Positions 7,549 to 15,966 of a stretch of DNA of 33,927 bases are shown here, piece after piece; position 1 is the first letter of the stretch; the number at the start of each line of letters is the position of its first letter. A model generated the notes under the pieces. It saw only the letters and a list, made by a program, of their open reading frames with translations. It made no database searches and had not been told where the DNA came from. This DNA comes from Calditrichota bacterium (GTDB taxonomy: Bacteria; Zhuqueibacterota; Zhuqueibacteria; Thermofontimicrobiales; Thermofontimicrobiaceae), in assembly GCA_013152715.1 (NCBI GenBank), contig JAADFU010000027.1:1-33927 (forward strand), read 5' to 3'. A program made the position numbers and the translations under genes.

Positions 7549-7577
7549 TTGACTTGTTATTAAATTATCTGTATATT
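7549..7577 (+). promoter_or_regulatory. Sigma70-type promoter of the riboflavin cluster
   Basis: TTGACT (7549-7554), 17-base spacer, TATATT (7572-7577). It leaves an AT-rich leader of about 150 bases before ribD. The leader contains a small TTGTTTAAACAA palindrome but none of the conserved FMN-riboswitch segments. Confidence 0.65.
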
Positions 7578-7732
7578 AGATTTCCAAAGAAAAGAAAAAT
7601 TAATAGGTTGCGTTGTGAAATTGTCGTTTTTATTGTTTAAACAACAACTTTATTTTTTTCAATTAGTTAGCAATGTTTTAAAATATTTAATTTTGCCGTT
7701 TTTCCACCAGAAGACGAGGATATTTTTTTAGA

Positions 7733-8851
7733 TTGAGTGCCGACACAGACAGTAAATTTATTCGCGAAGCTTTGAATTTAGCCCGAAAAGGAAAAGGGAA
7801 GGTTCAGCCGAATCCGCTTGTCGGATCAGTCATAGTAAAAAATGGCGAAATTATCGGGAAAGGTTACCATGCGTGCTTCGGGAAAGAACACGCAGAAGTT
7901 GCCGCCATCCGTGACGCCGGCGAAAATACCCGCGGCGCAACGTTGTACGTAAATCTGGAGCCCTGCTGCCATCACGGAAAAACGCCTCCCTGCACTGACG
8001 CCATCATCCGTGCCGGAATCAAACGCGTCGTCGTGGGCATGGTTGACCCCAATCCGTTGGTCAACATGCAGGGAATCGAAACGCTGCGTCAGGCCGGCAT
8101 TGACGTGACTTACGGCGTTGAAAAAGAGGCCTGTGAAAATTTGAATCGCACATTCGTTAAGTACATCAAACAAAAGTTGCCTTACGTAACATTGAAAATA
8201 GCGCAAACATTGGACGGACGAATCGCCACGCGGACAGGCCATTCGCAATGGATCACTTCCGAACCGGCGCGGAGACTGGCACACCGACTCAGAGCCGACA
8301 ACGACGCCATTATCATCGGCATCGGCACGGCGCTGGCGGACGATCCGAAATTGACCGTGCGCATGGTTCACGGAAAAAATCCGCTGAGAGTCATCGTGGA
8401 CAGCCGGTTAAGAACGCCTTTGGCAAGCAAAATATTGAACGACGCCCAAACGCATCAAACAATTTTGGCGACGATCTCTGACGACGCAGAAAAGACGAAA
8501 GCAATCAAATCCACCGGCGCCCACGTCTGGCGCTTTGACGCCGACGACTGCGGCAAGGTGCCGCTGAAAGGGCTGTTAGAGAAGATCGCCCAGGCGCGCA
8601 TGAGCTCTGTTCTGATTGAGGGCGGCGCTGAGCTGGCAACTTCGTTTTTGAAATTGCAGCTTGTCGACCGGCTCGTTGTTGCTCTGGCACCGAAAATTTT
8701 GGGCCAAGGAAAAGAAGCGATTGCGGATTTGGACATTCTCTCCGTAGATGACAGTTTGCAACTAAAAAATTGGAAATTAACAAAGCTGGGGCCTGACATT
8801 GTCGTTGACGGCGAAATCATCTATCCCGGCAAAAAGAATCAAACTGATTAA
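7733..8851 (+). CDS. ribD: Bifunctional pyrimidine deaminase / 5-amino-6-(5-phosphoribosylamino)uracil reductase
   Basis: Second and third steps of riboflavin synthesis: deamination of the GTP-derived pyrimidine, then NADPH reduction of the ribosyl side chain. The protein has 372 residues. The deaminase domain (about 5-145) has the zinc ligands H53, C78 and C87 and the proton shuttle E55 in HAEVAAI and PCCHHGKTPPC. The reductase domain (about 148-365) begins PYVTLKIAQTLDGRIATRTGHSQWI and includes IGIGTALADDPKLTVR and VLIEGGAELA. The start appears to be TTG at 7733, directly at the family N-terminus; a GAGGA lies rather far (13 bases) upstream, so the start is moderately certain. First gene of the cluster; ribE begins 5 bases after its stop. 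Confidence 0.95.
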   Translation: MSADTDSKFIREALNLARKGKGKVQPNPLVGSVIVKNGEIIGKGYHACFGKEHAEVAAIRDAGENTRGATLYVNLEPCCHHGKTPPCTDAIIRAGIKRVVVGMVDPNPLVNMQGIETLRQAGIDVTYGVEKEACENLNRTFVKYIKQKLPYVTLKIAQTLDGRIATRTGHSQWITSEPARRLAHRLRADNDAIIIGIGTALADDPKLTVRMVHGKNPLRVIVDSRLRTPLASKILNDAQTHQTILATISDDAEKTKAIKSTGAHVWRFDADDCGKVPLKGLLEKIAQARMSSVLIEGGAELATSFLKLQLVDRLVVALAPKILGQGKEAIADLDILSVDDSLQLKNWKLTKLGPDIVVDGEIIYPGKKNQTD

Positions 8852-8856
8852 AAGAG

Positions 8857-9495
8857 ATGTTTACCGGATTAATAGAAGAAATCGGCACAGTTCGCTCAAT
8901 TCAATCGGCAGCAGGGAAAAAAATTTTTGAAATTTCCGCGTCTCGCGTGCTGGAAGATTTGCAGGTAGACCACAGCATTGCGGTAAACGGCGTTTGTTTG
9001 ACCGTGACCCGCCTCAAACCGGATGCTTTTTTCGTCGATGCCGTCGAGGAAACGCTCAATCGTTCCACGCTGCGCGGCCTGAAAGAAAACGACGCCGTCA
9101 ATCTGGAACGCGCCATGCGGCTTTCCGACAGATTGGGAGGCCACATTGTCCAAGGCCACGTGGACGGCGTCGGAAAAATCATTCGCATCAATCAAAACGG
9201 CGGCCAATCCAGCCTGATCGTCGAAATTCCGGAAAATTTGGAAAAATACGCTATTGGCAAAGGTTCCGTCGCCATAAACGGAGTCAGTTTGACCATTGCC
9301 GCCAAAGACGGCAATCGACTGCAAATCGCCGTGATTCCGCACACCTGGCAAAGCACTACATTTCAGTTCAATCATACCGGCGACGCAGTCAATATCGAAG
9401 TTGATTTTTTTGCCAAATATATTGAACAATTTTTTTCCCAAGCGAGTAAAACTAAAATTACAGAGAATTGGCTTAAGGAACAGGGATTTGATTGA
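8857..9495 (+). CDS. ribE: Riboflavin synthase alpha subunit
   Basis: Catalyses dismutation of two 6,7-dimethyl-8-ribityllumazine molecules into riboflavin and the pyrimidine precursor. The 212-residue protein shows the duplicated lumazine-binding fold. Repeat one starts MFTGLIEEIGTV with SIAVNGVCLTVT and LNRSTLRGLK. Repeat two starts GGHIVQGHVDGVGKI with GSVAINGVSLTIA and WQSTTFQ. Length and N-terminus are standard. The gene starts 5 bases after ribD with AAAGAG as ribosome site. (Named ribE here; ribC in E. coli usage.). Confidence 0.96.
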   Translation: MFTGLIEEIGTVRSIQSAAGKKIFEISASRVLEDLQVDHSIAVNGVCLTVTRLKPDAFFVDAVEETLNRSTLRGLKENDAVNLERAMRLSDRLGGHIVQGHVDGVGKIIRINQNGGQSSLIVEIPENLEKYAIGKGSVAINGVSLTIAAKDGNRLQIAVIPHTWQSTTFQFNHTGDAVNIEVDFFAKYIEQFFSQASKTKITENWLKEQGFD

Positions 9496-9512
9496 TTGTT
9501 TGAAAATTAACC

Positions 9513-9529
9513 GACCCTTTGAAAGGGTC
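9513..9529. repeat. Short hairpin between ribE and ribBA
   Basis: GACCCTTT-G-AAAGGGTC is a perfect 8-base inverted repeat around one base, flanked by CC/CGG that can extend the stem. No T-run follows, so it is not a terminator. Possibly an mRNA-processing or stability element, or a relic of a dispersed repeat. Confidence 0.4.
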
Positions 9530-9567
9530 CGGCTTGACAAATTTTGACATTTGAGACCAAAGAAAAG

Positions 9568-10806
9568 ATGACTAAATTTAATACTATTGAAGAAGCCATC
9601 GAAGATTTCCGCGATGGAAAAATTTTGATCGTCGTTGACGACGAAGACCGGGAAAATGAGGGCGATTTTATCATGGCGGCGACGAAGATCTCGCCGGAGA
9701 GTGTCAATTTTATGGCGACCTACGGCAGAGGATTGATTTGCGTTCCGCTGACGCAGGAGCGTCTAACCGAGTTGGAATTGGAGGCCATGGTCCAGAAAAA
9801 TACCGCTCACCACGGCACACAATTCACGGTTTCCGTGGACGCCAAGAAAAATACAACCACCGGAATTTCTGCCCACGACAGAGCGATTACAATCAAAACG
9901 CTGGTTGATGGCGAAGCCAAGCCGTCGGATCTCGCCCGACCGGGACACATTTTTCCCATCAAAGCCGAAGCAGGCGGAGTATTGAGCCGCGCCGGGCACA
10001 CTGAAGCGGTTGTTGACCTGGCTCGTCTGGCAGGATTGTACCCGGCCGGCGTTTTGTGCGAAATCATGGACGATGACGGGAGCATGGCGCGCGTGCCCAA
10101 ATTGATGAAAATCGCCAAACAGCACAACTTGAAAATCATCACTATCCGCGATTTGATCGAATACCGCCGACGCAAAGACAAACTGGTCACGCGTAGGGCG
10201 GTGGCAAATTTCCCGACAAAATTCGGACATTTTAAGCTCTATCTTTACGAAAGCGCTGTTGACGAACACCACCACTTGGCAATTGTCAAAGGCGATGTCA
10301 ACACCGAGGAGCCGATCGTCGTACGCGTACATTCTCAATGCCTCACCGGAGATATTTTAGGATCGCTGCGCTGCGATTGTGGGGATCAGTTGCACCATGC
10401 ACTGCGAATGATCGAGAAAGAAGGGCGCGGCGTTGTGCTTTACATGCGCCAGGAAGGCCGCGGCATCGGGCTGGCAAACAAAATTCTGGCGTATGAACTT
10501 CAGGATGAAGGGCTGGACACAGTGGAAGCGAATGAAAAGCTGGGATTTAAAGCGGATTTGAGAAATTACGGCATCGGCGCCCAGATTCTGGTTGATTTGG
10601 GAGTGAGAAATATTCGGCTACTGACCAATAACCCCAAAAAAATTGTCGGACTACAGGGCTATGGTTTGAATATTGTGGAGCGGCTTCCCATCGAAATTCA
10701 GCCCAATGCGGTAAATGCCTTTTACCTGGAGACCAAGCGCGACAAATTAGGCCATCTGATTTTGAACGGAGAAAAATGCCAAACGCCGGACACGCTTGAC
10801 AAATAA
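9568..10806 (+). CDS. ribBA: Bifunctional 3,4-dihydroxy-2-butanone-4-phosphate synthase / GTP cyclohydrolase II
   Basis: Feeds both branches of riboflavin synthesis: the C4 unit from ribulose 5-phosphate (RibB half, about 1-200) and the pyrimidine precursor from GTP (RibA half, about 205-412). The RibB half has the acidic active-site loop [11 protein letters not shown] (24-34), [23 protein letters not shown] and [16 protein letters not shown]. The RibA half has the zinc cysteines C258, C269 and C271 in [19 protein letters not shown] with E. coli RibA spacing, then [11 protein letters not shown] and [12 protein letters not shown] set the start at ATG 9568, the family N-terminus (412 residues); a TTG at 9544 would add eight residues but has no better ribosome site. 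It follows ribE after 72 bases that contain a hairpin. Confidence 0.95.
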   Translation: MTKFNTIEEAIEDFRDGKILIVVDDEDRENEGDFIMAATKISPESVNFMATYGRGLICVPLTQERLTELELEAMVQKNTAHHGTQFTVSVDAKKNTTTGISAHDRAITIKTLVDGEAKPSDLARPGHIFPIKAEAGGVLSRAGHTEAVVDLARLAGLYPAGVLCEIMDDDGSMARVPKLMKIAKQHNLKIITIRDLIEYRRRKDKLVTRRAVANFPTKFGHFKLYLYESAVDEHHHLAIVKGDVNTEEPIVVRVHSQCLTGDILGSLRCDCGDQLHHALRMIEKEGRGVVLYMRQEGRGIGLANKILAYELQDEGLDTVEANEKLGFKADLRNYGIGAQILVDLGVRNIRLLTNNPKKIVGLQGYGLNIVERLPIEIQPNAVNAFYLETKRDKLGHLILNGEKCQTPDTLDK

Positions 10807-10985
10807 AAATTTCGTTCTGTTTTGTTCAGCGCAGAGAGACGGAAGACGCCGAGAAAAAAATATTTTTCTTTGTGCCTTTTTGTCTGGGGATTTCATCTGA
10901 AAATGGCCTGTTTTATAAAAAAAAACGAACAGCCAAAACAAAGATTGAAAAATTTAATTCGCCAACATAAATTCCCGGAGGAATT

Positions 10986-11459
10986 ATGCCGAAAATAATT
11001 GAAGGAAAATTTATTGGGAAAGATAAAAAAATTGGCATCGTTGTCAGCAGATTCAACGAATTCATTTCCAAAAAACTGTTAGAAGGCGCGCTGGATTGCC
11101 TGAGTCGTCACCAGACAAACGACAATGACATCGACATTGCCTGGGTGCCGGGATCGTTTGAAATTCCCCTGGCGGCGCAGAAAATGGCGCAGTCAAAAAA
11201 ATACGACGCCGTTATCTGCCTCGGCGCGCTGATCCGCGGCGCTACGCCTCATTTCAATTACATCGCCGCTGAAGTAACCAAAGGCATCGCACAGGTGAAT
11301 TTGCAGACAGGCGTTCCCACTGTTTACGGCGTAATTACCGCGGACACCATCGAACAGGCCATTGAACGCGCCGGAACAAAAGCCGGCAACAAAGGCTGGG
11401 ACGCTGCCATGACGGCGCTGGAGATGGCTGAATTGGTGACGGAAATTGACAAGAAATAG
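10986..11459 (+). CDS. ribH: 6,7-dimethyl-8-ribityllumazine synthase
   Basis: Condenses the pyrimidine from RibD with the butanone phosphate from RibBA to make lumazine, the RibE substrate. The 157-residue protein has [19 protein letters not shown] (18-36), [16 protein letters not shown] (53-68), [16 protein letters not shown] with catalytic H89 (the position of B. subtilis H88), and [26 protein letters not shown] precedes the ATG. It ends the complete ribD-ribE-ribBA-ribH set. A 179-base spacer separates it from ribBA; that spacer has a purine-rich CGCAGAGAGACGG-type stretch and a pyrimidine-rich counterpart and could hold a secondary promoter. Confidence 0.96.
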   Translation: MPKIIEGKFIGKDKKIGIVVSRFNEFISKKLLEGALDCLSRHQTNDNDIDIAWVPGSFEIPLAAQKMAQSKKYDAVICLGALIRGATPHFNYIAAEVTKGIAQVNLQTGVPTVYGVITADTIEQAIERAGTKAGNKGWDAAMTALEMAELVTEIDKK

Positions 11460-11575
11460 TTAGGAGCTCAAAGTTCAGAATTTTGCACAGACAATTTGGG
11501 TAAAAATTCAAATAGGGCATTCTAACTCCGAAAGGTGTAACTCAAAACCCGAAACTAAAAAAGTGACTTCAAAAT

Positions 11576-13786
11576 ATGAAAATAAAAACAATTCTATTGC
11601 TCATTGCACTGACGATTTCACAATTATTCGGCGCTGTGGGAGACTGGATCACGTTTACGAATCAATCTGACATTCGCGATATGGCTGTGGACAGCGAAGC
11701 CATCTGGTGCGTGACAAATGGCGGCGTGTTTCGATTTGACCTGGCTGACAGCGCATTTCAACAATTTTATAATACAAACGGTTTATCGGCGCTCGACGCG
11801 CAAGCAATTACTATCGACGGGAAAGGCGCTGTCTGGGTCGGATTTTCCGACGGCTGGCTCAACTGTTACCACCCGGAAACAGGCGCCTGGGTTCAATTCG
11901 ACGATTACCTGGGACATCAGATCAACGATCTCACGGTTTTGGGCGATTCGCTGTTAGTTGCCCTGGACATCGGCATCAGTTTGTATGACATTCAACGCCA
12001 AGAAGTGAAGGAGACATACAAAAATCTGGGCTCACAAATTCCCGTGGAGACGCCTGTCGTGTCCCTTCTTCTCAATGGAAAAGAAATCTGGGCCGCGACA
12101 GAATATGGCATCGCTCAATCGAGTTTTGACTTAGCGAATTTAATGGCACCGGAAAGCTGGACAAACTACACCATGAATCACGGACTGCCGTCCAATATGG
12201 TTCATTCCATCGAAGCAACAAATAACGCCATTTTCGCAGCGACAGATGCGGGAGTGGCCAAAAAAGAACAAAATAATTGGATTGAGATGAATACCGGGCT
12301 GCCGAGCGAGAACGTTCTTGATTTGGCCTCTTTTTCGGACACGCTTTTTGCTCTCGCTGAAGGTTATGTTTACCAGTGGGATTCATCGGCGCAGTCCTGG
12401 CACTTAGCATCACCCTACATTTACAAGCCGGTTAAACTGGTATTTTCCGGCGACGGCACGCTCTGGGTGGGACGCCAAAAAACCACTGCTTCCGGCGGGC
12501 TTGGCCGCTTTAATAAGCAGACGAATCAATGGACGGAATTTTATCCCCCCGGGCCGCCGGGGAACGATATTTCCTGTTTGAAAATCGACCAGAACGGAAT
12601 TCTCTGGTGCGGTTCCCTCACGGACGGCGTATTTAAATACGACGACAAAAATAGCAATGTCCGCCAGCGCTGGCAGCAATTTACCACCAACGACGGGCTT
12701 GCCAAAAATGTGATTGAGGCAATTGCTGTCGATTACCTTAACCGAAAATGGGTGGCAACCCGAGGCGGCGGCGTCTCCATCATCGACGACAAAGATTCAC
12801 TCACGTCAATTACAACATTCTCCACCAATGTCTTTTCGGGAATTAGCTCGGATCCGAATTATATTTTGATCACAGATTTGAAACAAGATCGCTACAACAA
12901 CATGTGGATTCTCAACCTCGAACCGGCAAACAACAACGTCGTGGCTGTCTATTCAGCATTGCAACAATGGCAGTATTTTTCCCGACAGGAAGGTTTTCTC
13001 AGCGGCGACGTCCGCGCGCTCGACTTTGATCAATATGGCCGCGTCTGGGTCGCCAGCGACGGCGGCGTGAATGTTATTGACTACAACAACACACTCACGG
13101 ACAAATCCGATGACGACCTATCTGGCACTTTGACAACAGTTGACGGTCTGGAAGCTAATAAAGTCAAAGATATCGCAATCGACCAGGATAACATCGCCTG
13201 GATCGCCACTGAAGACGGTTTAAATTATTGGGCGCAGGGGAATGTTTACTACCAGGGCGGCCTGATTAGCAACAACATTAACGTAGTCGAAGTCGATATC
13301 CGAAACAACAAATGGTTTGGCACCACCGGCGGCGTGAGTGTACTCGCTCCGGACGGCATTACCTTCACTCACTACACAACGGAAAACAGTCCGTTGGTGA
13401 GCGACAACATAACCGCTTTTGCATTTGACGAAGAAACCGGTCGCGTTTACATCGGCTCAACAGAAGGATTGTCCTGTCTCGTGACGCCGTTTTCTAAACC
13501 CAGAGAAAATCTGAACGACATTAAAGCAGGGCCCAATCCATTTTTTCCGCCCAAAGATGCGGTATTTTCCATTGCCAATCTGACCGACGACGTCGATATT
13601 CGCATCATGACCGAGAACGGCGCTGTTGTCAGAACCATTTCCAAAGATGAAATTTTAGGCGCGCAAGCGCTATGGGATGGCAAGAACGATCAGGGGAAAT
13701 ATGTCGCCAGCGGCGTCTATCTGTTTGTGATTTTCAACAAAGAGAGCGGCATAAATCGCATTGGCAAGGTGGCGGTAATTCGTTAA
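11576..13786 (+). CDS. PorZ-like secreted two-propeller protein with FlgD-like C-terminal domain
   Basis: A 736-residue exported protein. Residues 1-19 are a Sec signal peptide. Nearly all the rest consists of repeated blades of the two-component-regulator propeller type, for example IRDMAVDSEAIWCVTNGGVFRF, ITIDGKGAVWVGFSDGWL, IAVDYLNRKWVATRGGGVSII, LDFDQYGRVWVASDGGVNVI and IAIDQDNIAWIATEDGL. This is enough for two seven-bladed propellers. The last 80 residues (AGPNPFFPPKDAVFSI to VASGVYLFVIFN, IGKVAVIR) form a FlgD/T9SS-type immunoglobulin-like domain. The layout (signal, two propellers, small C-terminal domain) is that of PorZ, a surface component of T9SS in Bacteroidota. A T9SS cargo is encoded at 24.5-26.0 kb. 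A generic sensor-type propeller protein remains possible. The ribosome site is weak. Confidence 0.8.
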   Translation: MKIKTILLLIALTISQLFGAVGDWITFTNQSDIRDMAVDSEAIWCVTNGGVFRFDLADSAFQQFYNTNGLSALDAQAITIDGKGAVWVGFSDGWLNCYHPETGAWVQFDDYLGHQINDLTVLGDSLLVALDIGISLYDIQRQEVKETYKNLGSQIPVETPVVSLLLNGKEIWAATEYGIAQSSFDLANLMAPESWTNYTMNHGLPSNMVHSIEATNNAIFAATDAGVAKKEQNNWIEMNTGLPSENVLDLASFSDTLFALAEGYVYQWDSSAQSWHLASPYIYKPVKLVFSGDGTLWVGRQKTTASGGLGRFNKQTNQWTEFYPPGPPGNDISCLKIDQNGILWCGSLTDGVFKYDDKNSNVRQRWQQFTTNDGLAKNVIEAIAVDYLNRKWVATRGGGVSIIDDKDSLTSITTFSTNVFSGISSDPNYILITDLKQDRYNNMWILNLEPANNNVVAVYSALQQWQYFSRQEGFLSGDVRALDFDQYGRVWVASDGGVNVIDYNNTLTDKSDDDLSGTLTTVDGLEANKVKDIAIDQDNIAWIATEDGLNYWAQGNVYYQGGLISNNINVVEVDIRNNKWFGTTGGVSVLAPDGITFTHYTTENSPLVSDNITAFAFDEETGRVYIGSTEGLSCLVTPFSKPRENLNDIKAGPNPFFPPKDAVFSIANLTDDVDIRIMTENGAVVRTISKDEILGAQALWDGKNDQGKYVASGVYLFVIFNKESGINRIGKVAVIR

Positions 13787-13889
13787 ATTGGGTTGGCCTA
13801 CATTTTTGCATTTAATTTTTTGACTAATTTCTCCCCAAAACCGGACACACATTTTTTATTTTGTAACAAAATCACCAAACAGGAACGCA

Positions 13890-15614
13890 ATGTTAAAGAG
13901 TTTGCACGTTGAAAACTTCGCTCTGATAGATAAAATTGACGTTGAATTCAGCGCAGGTCTGAACATCATCACCGGCGAAACCGGCGCGGGAAAATCGATT
14001 CTCATCGATGCGCTGGGCTCCACGCTGGGAGAAAAGATTCCGGCGGATGCCCTGCGCAGAGGAACGAACAAGGCGATCACCGAATCTCTTTTTGAAATTG
14101 GGCACTTGCGTCACGTCGTTGAATTCATGCGACAGACCGAAATCGACAATCTTGACAACGCTCTGATTTTGCGAAAGGAATCTTCCCAGAGCGGCCGAAA
14201 CCGCGCTTTTGTTAACGACACTCCTTTCCCCAACGCGATGCTGGAGCAATTGGGCGAATTTCTCGTCGATCTCCACGGCCAGCACGAACATCAGGCATTA
14301 CTCAAAGTCAAATATCATATTCAATACCTCGATGATTTTGGTGGTTATTCCGATTTGCTCATCGAAACCGGCCAAGAATACCGAAAATACACTCTGCTCG
14401 TCGAGGAGTTGCACAATTTACACAAAAAAGAGAAACAGTCTCGCGAAAAACGGGATTTGTACCAATTTCAACTCCAGGAAATTCAAGAAATTGATCCCCA
14501 ACCCGGCGAAGAGAAAGAACTGATTCAGGAAGAAAAATTACTCGGAAACAGCGAAAAGCGATACCAGTTGTCCGCCGCAGCCGCCAACGAGCTTTACGAC
14601 GCCGAGGAATCAATTTACGATCGGCTATCGCGGACTCTGGAAATGGTGGAAGAATTAGCGGCCATCGATTCGGAGCTGGGTCCCATTCGACATGACTGCG
14701 AATCCGCTCAAGTGGCAACACAGGAAATCGGCAAATTTTTGCAGAGTTACAGCCAGAATATTGAAATTGACCCCGAACGGCTGGAGCAAATCCGCGACAG
14801 ACTGGGTCAATTTTCCGCGCTGAAAAGAAAATACCAACGAACCATCGACGAAATTATTCAGTACAAACAGCAGCTTGAGCAAGAGCTCCATCTGATTGAA
14901 AATTTGGAAGAAGCGATTTCTCGGAAGCAAGAGGAAATCCAACGCCAGCGAGAAATTCTAACCAAGCTTTGTCTGCAATTATCCGAAAAAAGAAAACAGG
15001 CTGCCCAGAAACTGGAAGCGGAAGTTCAGGCGCATTTATCCCAGCTAAGCATGAAAAACGCCAGATTTCAAGTCTCCGTGACCCAGATTCCGGACGAAAA
15101 AGGAGCTGTCGAGGTGAACAGCGGCAGAGTTCGCGCCAACGAACGCGGCATCGATCAGGTGGAATTTTTCATGGCCGCCAACCCCGGCGAAGACCTGAAA
15201 CCCTTGATTCGTGTGGCATCCGGCGGAGAAATCTCCCGCATCATGCTGGCGCTGAAATCCTCGCTCGCCAGCGCCGACAGAATTCCAACGCTCATTTTTG
15301 ACGAAATCGATATCGGAATTTCCGGGCGCATCGCTCAAGCCGTGGGGCTCAGTCTGAAAAAATTGGCGCAAACGCATCAGATTATCTGTATCACCCATCT
15401 ACCGCAAATCGCCAGCATGGCTGACCATCATTTTGTCGTAGAAAAAACTTCAGCAAATGAAACCACGACAACCCAGATTCGCAAACTGTCCGCCAGTGAA
15501 CACGTTTACGAAATTGCAAAACTACTGGGCGGCGAAACCGTATCCGAAGCCCACATCAATAGCGCCCGCGAGCTCATCGCCGAAGCGCAGCGGCTTGCCA
15601 CTGATACAGTCTGA
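13890..15614 (+). CDS. recN: DNA repair protein RecN
   Basis: SMC-like ATPase acting in double-strand break repair with RecA. The 574-residue protein starts MLKSLHVENFALIDKIDVEF, typical of RecN. It has Walker A GETGAGKS (29-36), the ABC signature ASGGEISRI (443-451) and Walker B LIFDEIDIGISG with D471/E472, separated by a long helical coiled-coil arm (about 150-380), then THLPQIASMADHHFVVEK. Start is ATG 13890 with AGGA about 8 bases upstream. Length is normal. There is no recognisable LexA-type box in the 103 bases upstream, so its regulation is unclear. Confidence 0.96.
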   Translation: MLKSLHVENFALIDKIDVEFSAGLNIITGETGAGKSILIDALGSTLGEKIPADALRRGTNKAITESLFEIGHLRHVVEFMRQTEIDNLDNALILRKESSQSGRNRAFVNDTPFPNAMLEQLGEFLVDLHGQHEHQALLKVKYHIQYLDDFGGYSDLLIETGQEYRKYTLLVEELHNLHKKEKQSREKRDLYQFQLQEIQEIDPQPGEEKELIQEEKLLGNSEKRYQLSAAAANELYDAEESIYDRLSRTLEMVEELAAIDSELGPIRHDCESAQVATQEIGKFLQSYSQNIEIDPERLEQIRDRLGQFSALKRKYQRTIDEIIQYKQQLEQELHLIENLEEAISRKQEEIQRQREILTKLCLQLSEKRKQAAQKLEAEVQAHLSQLSMKNARFQVSVTQIPDEKGAVEVNSGRVRANERGIDQVEFFMAANPGEDLKPLIRVASGGEISRIMLALKSSLASADRIPTLIFDEIDIGISGRIAQAVGLSLKKLAQTHQIICITHLPQIASMADHHFVVEKTSANETTTTQIRKLSASEHVYEIAKLLGGETVSEAHINSARELIAEAQRLATDTV

Positions 15615-15640
15615 TACAACCCATCTGGCGAAATTCCTCC

Positions 15641-15695
15641 CTCTTTTTTAAAAAAGAGAAAACTGCGTTTTTAAACGCGCCATTTCTTTTTATTT
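15641..15695 (+). terminator. Possible recN terminator: two small hairpins and a T-rich tail
   Basis: An 18-base perfect palindrome CTCTTTTTTAAAAAAGAG (15641-15658) is followed by GCGTTT-TT-AAACGC (15665-15678) and then a T-rich stretch. Each stem is weak, so this is only a plausible terminator. The rest of the 352-base gap 15615-15966 holds an operator-like dyad (15885-15900) and the ribosome site of the next gene; no gene is seen. Confidence 0.4.
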
Positions 15696-15884
15696 TTCAA
15701 TTACTTACAAACTATTTATTTAAACCCTTATAAAATTATTGTCGTTACTCATTTTTGGAGCAATTTTTGCAACCATCGCACTACAATTGGTCGAATTACA
15801 TTCACTACCAATTTTTTCACACGGGCTGAAGATCACAATTGCCGTTATTTTTCGAATCTCACTGGCAAACAGGCGCTCTTTCTT

Positions 15885-15900
15885 TTGTAAGCGCTGACAA
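15885..15900. promoter_or_regulatory. LacI-family-like operator
   Basis: TTGTAAGCGCTGACAA is a 16-base dyad, symmetrical at 14 positions, centred on AGCGCT, the centre typical of LacI/GalR-family operators. It lies 66 bases before the ATG of the TPR protein. A weaker relative, TGTAAGCGCTTGCC, begins at 20792, upstream of the YIP1-like gene. No LacI-type regulator is in the window. Confidence 0.35.
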
Positions 15901-15966
15901 AATTGAATTCCCAAAAAGTAAGTCGGAAAAATGGAAATTTACGATAAATTTTGAGGAGGAATCATC

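Noticed and set aside
7578-7732. FMN riboswitch upstream of ribD
   Set aside because: I looked for the AGGGGCGAA-type start and the conserved junction segments; the leader is AT-rich and has none of them.
8896-9540. Open frame of 214 codons antisense to ribE
   Set aside because: Antisense to a fully convincing riboflavin synthase; no family features.
10820-10900. Dispersed-repeat-like stretch CGCAGAGAGACGG with a pyrimidine-rich counterpart before ribH
   Set aside because: It resembles degenerate purine/pyrimidine spacers seen in many genomes, but no clear boundaries or second copy in the window.
15720-15914. 64-codon minus-strand open frame in the recN-TPR gap
   Set aside because: No ribosome site, no recognisable family, and it overlaps likely regulatory sequence.
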